64,000 nucleotides of DNA. Source: Mycolicibacterium komossense. Its GTDB lineage: Bacteria > Actinomycetota > Actinomycetes > Mycobacteriales > Mycobacteriaceae. Positions 58,338 through 64,000 of this stretch are shown piece after piece. Location of the stretch: contig NZ_JACKTY010000030.1 in the NCBI RefSeq assembly GCF_025822605.1, positions 124,001 through 188,000 on the forward strand, written 5' to 3'. Numbering within the stretch: position 1 is the stretch's first letter; each line of letters opens with the position of its first letter. The translations under genes and the position numbers were made by a program. The notes under the pieces were generated by a model. It saw only the letters and a program-made list of their open reading frames with translations, was not told the DNA's origin and did not search any database.

Positions 58338-60668
58338 ATGAGTGTGGACGTGATGGATACCCAAGCTTCAGAACTACTGGACGGGCTCAACCCCCAGCAG
58401 CGGCAGGCGGTGCTGCACGAAGGAACGCCGCTGTTGATCGTGGCCGGCGCCGGTTCCGGCAAGACCGCGGTGCTGACGCGGCGCATCGCCTATCTGTTGG
58501 CCGCCCGCGATGTCGGGGTCGGTCAGGTACTGGCGATCACGTTCACCAACAAGGCCGCTGCCGAGATGCGGGAACGCGTCGCTGAGCTGGTGGGCCCTCG
58601 GGCCAGATCCATGTGGGTATCGACGTTCCACTCGACGTGTGTGCGGATCCTGCGTAACCAGGCGTCGCTGCTGCCGGGGTTGAACTCCAACTTCTCCATC
58701 TACGACGCCGACGATTCGCGGCGGCTGCTGATGATGATCGCCAAGGACATGGGGCTGGACACCAAGCGGTACACGCCGCGCCTGCTGGCCAACTCGATCT
58801 CCAACCTGAAGAACGAGTTGATCGACCCCGACAAGGCACTGGCCGACCTCGACGAGGGCTCGGACGACCTGATGCGCACCGTGGCAACCGTGTTCGGTGA
58901 GTACCAGCGCCGGCTACGCGTGGCCAATGCGCTGGACTTCGACGACCTGATCGGGGAGACGGTCGCGGTCTTGCAGGCGTTCCCGCAGATCGCGCAGTAC
59001 TACCGGCGGCGGTTCCGGCACATCCTGGTCGATGAGTATCAGGACACCAACCACGCCCAGTACATGCTGATCCGCGAGTTGGTGGGAGTTGAGGCCGACC
59101 CAGAAGACGTAGCCGGCATCCCGCCGGGCGAGCTGTGCGTCGTGGGTGACGCCGACCAATCGATCTATGCGTTCCGCGGCGCGACGATCCGCAATATCGA
59201 GGACTTCGAACGCGACTACCCCAACGCCACCACGATTCTGCTGGAGCAGAACTACCGGTCGACGCAGAACATCCTGTCTGCGGCCAACTCCGTCATCGCC
59301 CGTAATACGGGGCGCCGCGAGAAACGGTTGTGGACCGATGCCGGCGAGGGTGAGCTGATCATCGGTTACGTCGCCGACAACGAACACGACGAGGCCCGGT
59401 TCGTCGCCGAAGAGATCGATGCCCTGGCGGACAAGAACGAGATCACGTATAACGACGTCGCTGTTTTCTACCGCACCAACAACAGCTCACGCGCGCTGGA
59501 AGAGGTCTTCATCCGTGCGGGCATCCCGTACAAAGTCGTTGGAGGAGTGCGCTTTTACGAGCGCAAGGAGATCCGCGACATCGTCGCCTACCTGCGGGTG
59601 CTGGACAACCCCGGCGATGCGGTCAGCATGCGGCGCATCCTCAACACCCCGCGCCGTGGGATCGGTGACCGCGCCGAGGCCTGTGTTGCAGTGCATGCCG
59701 ATAACACCGGCTCCAGCTTCAACGACGCATTGCAAGACGCCGCCGAGGGCAAGGTGGCGATGCTGAACTCCCGCTCGGAGAAGGCGATTGCGTCGTTCGT
59801 TGAGCTACTCCAGGGTTTGCGGGCCGGACTCGAAAACGAGCTCGGCGATCTGGTCGAGGCAGTGCTGGATCGGACCGGATACCGCAAGGAACTCGAATCA
59901 TCCAGTGATCCACAGGATCTCGCGCGCCTTGATAACCTCAACGAACTCGTCAGCGTCGCACACGAATTCAGCACCGATCGAGCCAACGCCGCGGCCTTGC
60001 GCGATGAGTCGGAGGAGGTGCTCGACGAGGACATCCCCCAGACGGGCATCCTCGCGGAGTTCCTGGAGCGGGTGTCGCTGGTCGCGGATTCCGATGAGAT
60101 TCCGGAGAACAGCTCGGGCGTCGTGACAATGATGACGTTGCACACCGCAAAGGGTCTCGAATTCCCGGTGGTCTTCGTGACCGGCTGGGAGGACGGCATG
60201 TTCCCCCATATGCGGGCTCTCGGCGATCCGGCGGAGTTGTCGGAGGAGCGCCGGCTGGCCTACGTCGGAATCACCCGGGCCCGCCAACGGCTGTACGTGA
60301 GCCGGGCCAAGGTTCGCTCGTCTTGGGGCCAGCCGATGTTGAATCCGGAATCGCGCTTCTTGCGGGAGATCCCGCAAGAACTCATCGACTGGCGCCGCAC
60401 GGATACCGCGCCGTCGTTCAGTGCACCGGTGAGCGCGCCCGGCCGGTTCGGCGGCACACCGCGGCCGGCGCCCGGCCGCACCGGTGGGCCACGCAACCGC
60501 CCGCTGGTGACGCTGGAACCCGGTGACCGGGTCACCCACGACAAGTATGGTCTCGGCCGCGTCGAGGAAGTGTCGGGGATGGGCGAATCGGCGATGTCAC
60601 TGATCGACTTCGGCAGCGCGGGCCGGGTGAAGCTGATGCACAACCACGCGCCGATCAGCAAGCTCTAG
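58338..60668 (+). CDS. uvrD1: ATP-dependent DNA helicase UvrD1 (PcrA family)
   Basis: 776 residues, normal length. Superfamily 1A motifs in order: LNPQQRQAVLHEG (Q motif), AGAGSGKTAVLTRR (I), TFTNKAAAEMRERV (Ia), VDEYQDTNHAQY (II), GDADQSIYAFRGA (III), LLEQNYRSTQNIL (IV), MTLHTAKGLEFPVVFVTGWEDGMFPH (V) and EERRLAYVGITRARQRL (VI). The C-terminal Tudor-like tail is GDRVTHDKYGLGRVEEV. Unwinds DNA 3'-to-5' in repair; M. tuberculosis UvrD1 is reported to be stimulated by Ku, also in this window. Confidence 0.97.
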   Translation: MSVDVMDTQASELLDGLNPQQRQAVLHEGTPLLIVAGAGSGKTAVLTRRIAYLLAARDVGVGQVLAITFTNKAAAEMRERVAELVGPRARSMWVSTFHSTCVRILRNQASLLPGLNSNFSIYDADDSRRLLMMIAKDMGLDTKRYTPRLLANSISNLKNELIDPDKALADLDEGSDDLMRTVATVFGEYQRRLRVANALDFDDLIGETVAVLQAFPQIAQYYRRRFRHILVDEYQDTNHAQYMLIRELVGVEADPEDVAGIPPGELCVVGDADQSIYAFRGATIRNIEDFERDYPNATTILLEQNYRSTQNILSAANSVIARNTGRREKRLWTDAGEGELIIGYVADNEHDEARFVAEEIDALADKNEITYNDVAVFYRTNNSSRALEEVFIRAGIPYKVVGGVRFYERKEIRDIVAYLRVLDNPGDAVSMRRILNTPRRGIGDRAEACVAVHADNTGSSFNDALQDAAEGKVAMLNSRSEKAIASFVELLQGLRAGLENELGDLVEAVLDRTGYRKELESSSDPQDLARLDNLNELVSVAHEFSTDRANAAALRDESEEVLDEDIPQTGILAEFLERVSLVADSDEIPENSSGVVTMMTLHTAKGLEFPVVFVTGWEDGMFPHMRALGDPAELSEERRLAYVGITRARQRLYVSRAKVRSSWGQPMLNPESRFLREIPQELIDWRRTDTAPSFSAPVSAPGRFGGTPRPAPGRTGGPRNRPLVTLEPGDRVTHDKYGLGRVEEVSGMGESAMSLIDFGSAGRVKLMHNHAPISKL

Positions 60669-60674
60669 GGTAAG

Positions 60675-62042
60675 TCACAGCCCGTTGAGCTGTGACAACG
60701 TCGCGTGCGCGATCATGAAGTAGATGATCAGGCCGGTCCCGTCGACGATCGTCGAGATCATCGGCGCCGACACCACCGCCGGGTCTACCTTGAGCTTCTT
60801 GAGTACCGGCGGCAGTATCGACGCGACGAACGCCGACCACAGCACGATGGCCCCCACCGTAAGCGAAACCGTGATGGTGACCTCGGGGCCCACGCCCAGG
60901 GTCCAGGAGCGGACCACCGCTGCGGCGGCCATCGTGACGGCGATCAGCGCACCGGTCGAGAGTTCCTTGACCAGCACGCGCGGCATATCCCGGAACGTCA
61001 CCTGCCCGGTGGCCATCGCGCGGACGAGGGTCGTGGTGATTTGGGTGCCAGTGTTTCCGCCGGTACCGATCAGCAGCGGGATGAAGAAGGCCAGTGCCAC
61101 CACGGCTTCGAGTTCATCCTCGAACGCGCGCAGCACGGTGCCGGTATAGGCCTCCGCGACGAAGAGCACCAGCAGCCAGACGATGCGCTTACGCCACAGC
61201 AGCCACGGCTTGGCTCTCAGATAGGGCACCTCCAACGGCGCCGAACCGCCTTGCCGCTCGGCATCTTCGGTGGTCTCTTCTTCGAGGATGTCCGCCGCGG
61301 CGTCCGCAGTGAGAACGCCGAGCAGCCGCCGCTGTTCGTTGACGACGGGCAGCGCGGGGAGGTCGTAATCGGCCAGCGCCTGAGCCGACTCCTCGGCATC
61401 GACCAAGGCGGACACCCACGCCAGATCCTGGTCCATCAGATCCGAGATGTGCTGGTCGGGTTGCGCCAAAATGAGGTCCTGCGTTTCGACCACGCCGACC
61501 AGACATCGATCTGCGTCGGTGACGTAGATGAGCCCACCGATGCGGTCCTTTCCACGGATGCGCAGTGCTTGGGTGCGGATCGCCGTCTCGGCCTCCGCGA
61601 TGGTCATCTCGGATTCCACGGTGAAAGCATCCGGAATCATATGCGCCGCAGTCGATTCCGCTGGCCAGTCGAGCATCTCCCGAACGGCCTGGGCGTAGTC
61701 GGGGCTGACGGCGTCCAGTAGAGGCGATCGCTGGGCCTCTTTCATCCTGCGCAGTATCTCAGCAGCATCGTCGAGATCCATGGCCTCGAGCAGGCGAGCG
61801 GAATACCTCGCGGCGCCGGCGCGTAACACCTTGCCGGCCAGATCGGCATCGACGGAGCGCAATACCTCCGGTCCGCTCCTGGCGCTCAGCAGCAAAGCGA
61901 ACGCCGCCAACTGCGATTTGCTCAGCGCTGCGACTCGCCGGCTGCGTTCTGCGCGCGACGTGTTCTCCAGCCACCTTTGGATGTCATCGGATGTCTCCAG
62001 CAGTGCCGGTGCCCGCTGAACCGTCTCTTCGGATGCGGTCAT
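60675..62042 (-). CDS. mgtE: MgtE-type magnesium transporter
   Basis: 455 residues from ATG 62042, with AGGAGGG upstream. N-terminal MgtE domain (about 15-130), two CBS domains (MIPDAFTVESEMTIAEAETAIR and VSALVDAEESAQALADYDLPALPVVNE), then five membrane helices with LIGTGGNTGTQITTTLVRAMATGQV (pore PGN-type motif, GGNTGTQ) and a final DPAVVSAPMISTIVDGTGLIIYFM. Mg2+ uptake channel gated by cytosolic Mg2+. A longer in-frame start at 62222 has no support. Confidence 0.95.
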   Translation of the reverse strand: MTASEETVQRAPALLETSDDIQRWLENTSRAERSRRVAALSKSQLAAFALLLSARSGPEVLRSVDADLAGKVLRAGAARYSARLLEAMDLDDAAEILRRMKEAQRSPLLDAVSPDYAQAVREMLDWPAESTAAHMIPDAFTVESEMTIAEAETAIRTQALRIRGKDRIGGLIYVTDADRCLVGVVETQDLILAQPDQHISDLMDQDLAWVSALVDAEESAQALADYDLPALPVVNEQRRLLGVLTADAAADILEEETTEDAERQGGSAPLEVPYLRAKPWLLWRKRIVWLLVLFVAEAYTGTVLRAFEDELEAVVALAFFIPLLIGTGGNTGTQITTTLVRAMATGQVTFRDMPRVLVKELSTGALIAVTMAAAAVVRSWTLGVGPEVTITVSLTVGAIVLWSAFVASILPPVLKKLKVDPAVVSAPMISTIVDGTGLIIYFMIAHATLSQLNGL

Positions 62043-62247
62043 CGCGCCCTCCTTCTCAACCGACCGGATACGTACTAACGTCCGAGACAGCGTAACGGCA
62101 GCGTGCTGACCCCTCAGGCGGATTCGAACCCGCGTCGCTGCCCGTGGATTTCTTCGATAGCCAAGGGGGAGAGCATGTTTCGACACCTCGTGAAAGGAAT
62201 CCCATCCCAGGCGGTGGCGCATTGTTCACCACTCGTTTGCCTGGGCG
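62043..62247 (-). promoter_or_regulatory. Leader region of mgtE, 205 bases, no gene
   Basis: Long enough for a structured leader. It contains GCGGGTTCGAATCCGCC (about 62108-62124, minus strand), which looks like a tRNA T-arm, but no acceptor, D- or anticodon arm fits. It does not show the conserved M-box core. The function is open. Confidence 0.35.
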
Positions 62248-62901
62248 TCAGCGGTGCTGGACCCAGCGTTTCGTCGACGGTTGCAGGGCCAGTGCCGCGC
62301 TGATGACGGGTAGCACCGGGATGGTGTAGACGATCCACGGAATTTTCGCCCCGGCGATGAACACTCCGGTGAACGCCAGCAGCGCCACCACGGCACCGAG
62401 CGCGATCAGGAAGCGACCGATCTGGCGACCCAGCAGCAGGAGGATCACCCCGGCCGTTGTACTGGCTGCGAAGACTAGCGCGAGGAATCCGACTGCAGCG
62501 CAAAACAATCGGTCGGTGTCCCACCAGCCGGTCAGGAGATCGGTCGCGACCACCGACGTCGCCCAGCCACTGAGGATGGCCACCACGCAGGCCGAGATCG
62601 CCGTGGTGGCAGACGGTCGGATCCCCGAGTGGGTGCCGGGTACCTGGACCGGCTTGGCGCGGGGCAACAGACTGGTGGGGGGTTCGTCATTCGCGGTGGA
62701 CATCTGAGCGACGGTGGGGATGTGCGTGGTGCGGGCAGTGTCCGGCACGATTGGCATGGCCCCGGTCGGTGCGCGACGGATGATTCCGGTCCGGGTGTCG
62801 CCGGCGGTAGGAGCAGCGGGTGTGGCGATGGGCCCGGTGGGGTTGCGACGAATGATGCGCGTCGGCTCGTCGGGTCGCTCGGGGGACCCTTCTTCGCTCA
62901 A
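62248..62901 (-). CDS. Four-helix membrane protein with repeated IIRR-x-PTG N-terminus
   Basis: 217 residues. The first 95 are disordered, Pro/Thr/Arg-rich and cytosolic, with the repeat RIIRRNPTGPI (15-25) and GIIRRAPTGAM. Then about four hydrophobic segments (ISACVVAILSGWATSVVA, LFCAAVGFLALVFAASTTAGVILLLL, FLIALGAVVALLAFTGVFIAG, IVYTIPVLPVISAALAL). Conserved hypothetical of mycobacterial type. It is 4 bases after the M23 peptidase stop, so the two genes form an operon. The repeat may be a protein docking or kinase substrate site. Confidence 0.75.
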   Translation of the reverse strand: MSEEGSPERPDEPTRIIRRNPTGPIATPAAPTAGDTRTGIIRRAPTGAMPIVPDTARTTHIPTVAQMSTANDEPPTSLLPRAKPVQVPGTHSGIRPSATTAISACVVAILSGWATSVVATDLLTGWWDTDRLFCAAVGFLALVFAASTTAGVILLLLGRQIGRFLIALGAVVALLAFTGVFIAGAKIPWIVYTIPVLPVISAALALQPSTKRWVQHR

Positions 62902-62905
62902 AGGC

Positions 62906-63982
62906 TCAGGGTTCGTACGCGCCGACGGTGATACCGCGCTGAGCGAGCCACGGAACGGGGTCGATGCGGTCAGTTCCGTTGAGTAGAACCTCGAAATGGC
63001 AGTGCGGGCCGGTGGAGTTGCCGCGGTTACCGATGGTGGCGATCTCGTCGCCGGCCATCACGCGCTGGCCGACGCTCACCAGCCAGGTGTTGACATGGCC
63101 GTACAGAGTGACGGTGCCGTCGTTGGCACGGACCTTGACCCAGGCGCCGTAGCCGGCGGTCGGGCCCACATCGGTGACGACCCCGTCGGTGGCGGCAACG
63201 ATCGGGGTGCCGATCGCGTTGGCGAGGTCGATGCCGCCGTGCAGTGCGCCCCAGCGGTAACCGAAGCCCGAGGTGTAGATGCCCTGCGTGGGCTTGACGA
63301 ACAACGGCCGCTGCAGGCGGGCTTCGCGCTCGGCACGCTCCTGCGCGAAGGCCGAGGCGTTGGCGATCTCTTCGGAATGCACGCTGGCGTTGGCGACCGA
63401 GCTGACTGCGACGACCTGCATGCCTTGGGACGTGCCCGTGATGGCGCCGGTGTTGAGAGCGGTCTGGCCGGCCGCCAGCACCGTCTGTGCCGAAGCGGTG
63501 TCGGACGGGTTGATGGCCGAGTGCGCGGCGGCGGCCGCGGCCCCTGCGGCCATCGCAGCGATGAGTACGCGGCCTTTCAGTGCGCCAGAGTTCGTCGGCT
63601 TGCGGTGCGCGGCGACGCGCGGGATGACGTCGGTGATATCCGGGTCATAGACGCAGTCGATATCGGTGCGGCGCATCAGGGTGAAGGGCGTGAGGTCGTC
63701 GACGTCGTGCAAATCGTCCAGTTCGGGCGCGCGCAGCACCGCCGTCTCGCCGTCGAAGGCACCGTCGCGGAAATCGAAGTCGTCGAGACTGCCGAACTCA
63801 TTGAACGGAATGATGTCGGTGACTTCATTGCGGTCCAGGTCACGACCCTGATCGAGCCATCGGTTGCGCGCATTTTTCGACACCCCTGCAGAAGGCGATG
63901 GAGTCGAACGATGCTGCGGCAACCTGGAATGTCCCTCTAGTCGTGACCAAAGCGTTATCTCGGACCAGGAGACGTTAACCAA
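62906..63982 (-). CDS. M23 family metallopeptidase (LytM/Rv0950c-like)
   Basis: Up to 358 residues (start 63982; GTG 63883 is the alternative). Cytosolic N-terminus with many acidic residues (FNEFGSLDDFDFRDG, DVIPRVAAHRKP), a membrane anchor around 140-158 (GRVLIAAMAAGAAAAAAHSAI), a coiled segment (ASAFAQERAEREARLQRP) and a C-terminal LytM domain with HGGIDLA (HxxxD) and GPHCHFEV (HxH) zinc ligands, both intact. Expected to cut peptidoglycan cross-links outside the membrane, or activate another hydrolase. Confidence 0.92.
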   Translation of the reverse strand: MVNVSWSEITLWSRLEGHSRLPQHRSTPSPSAGVSKNARNRWLDQGRDLDRNEVTDIIPFNEFGSLDDFDFRDGAFDGETAVLRAPELDDLHDVDDLTPFTLMRRTDIDCVYDPDITDVIPRVAAHRKPTNSGALKGRVLIAAMAAGAAAAAAHSAINPSDTASAQTVLAAGQTALNTGAITGTSQGMQVVAVSSVANASVHSEEIANASAFAQERAEREARLQRPLFVKPTQGIYTSGFGYRWGALHGGIDLANAIGTPIVAATDGVVTDVGPTAGYGAWVKVRANDGTVTLYGHVNTWLVSVGQRVMAGDEIATIGNRGNSTGPHCHFEVLLNGTDRIDPVPWLAQRGITVGAYEP

Positions 63983-64000
63983 ACTCCAATGAAGGTGGCA

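Noticed and set aside
62043..62222. N-terminal extension of MgtE
   Set aside because: Arg-rich composition; the AGGAGGG just before ATG 62042 decides the start.
62043..62247. M-box riboswitch or tRNA gene upstream of mgtE
   Set aside because: No conserved M-box core and no acceptor, D- or anticodon arm; only a T-arm-like stretch.

Overview
The window reads as chromosomal DNA of a rapidly growing mycobacterium (Mycolicibacterium-like). Supporting evidence: high GC, many GTG starts, ATGA/GTGA-coupled operons, a SigK/RskA/UfaA1 block, Ku and LigD, Nramp and MgtE transporters, KstR-type operators (TnnAACnnGTTnnA), and an fpg - SDR - pgi - chorismate mutase - uvrD1 - M23 peptidase order recalled from M. 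tuberculosis Rv0944-Rv0950c. This is gene order and family knowledge from memory; no search was run.

Region 1 (1 to about 5850) is accessory DNA of visibly lower GC lying against the 3' end of a tRNA-Arg(CCT) gene. It holds the end of a probable ATP-grasp ligase, a short aldehyde-dehydrogenase/acyl-CoA-reductase-like protein, a protein with two complete heme-oxygenase-like diiron (HDO) domains, a 49-residue charged peptide with a strong ribosome binding site, and then transposon debris: a broken HTH gene, an IS481-family fragment, and a decayed IS6110-like IS3 element. The first four genes look like the edge of a small specialised-metabolism cluster and are the best candidate here for an undescribed system.

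Region 2 (5.9-25 kb) is core or conserved flexible genome. It contains two CsbD stress proteins around an F420-type oxidoreductase; a six-gene minus-strand operon (amine oxidase, DUF1365, UfaA1-like methyltransferase, DUF1295, SigK, RskA) with a SigK-like promoter in front; amidohydrolase plus amino-acid permease; a choloylglycine-hydrolase-like enzyme; a ClC antiporter; MntH abutting a gamma-glutamylcyclotransferase/poly-gamma-glutamate hydrolase fusion; two related secreted peptides; and a type III PKS - methyltransferase - FAD oxidoreductase operon beside a KstR box.

Region 3 (25-38 kb) has the NHEJ genes ku and ligD flanking a polyol utilisation cassette: SorC regulator, ABC transporter, mannitol dehydrogenase and PfkB sugar kinase. 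The cassette would feed fructose 6-phosphate to Pgi, which is also in the window.

Region 4 (38-53 kb) carries lipid and small-molecule metabolism. It includes a TetR-controlled dehydrogenase-carboxymuconolactone decarboxylase fusion, RNase HI, a VOC protein, a sugar porter, an acyl-CoA synthetase, enoyl-CoA hydratase, a KstR-box LLM oxidoreductase, an AurF-like diiron oxygenase with DUF4873, cobF, alkB, and a Tat-exported cholesterol oxidase.

Region 5 (52-64 kb) is housekeeping: Fpg/Nei, secreted and cytosolic chorismate mutases, Pgi, a semialdehyde dehydrogenase, UvrD1, MgtE, a membrane protein and an M23 endopeptidase. No CRISPR array, prophage, integrase or replication origin was seen.
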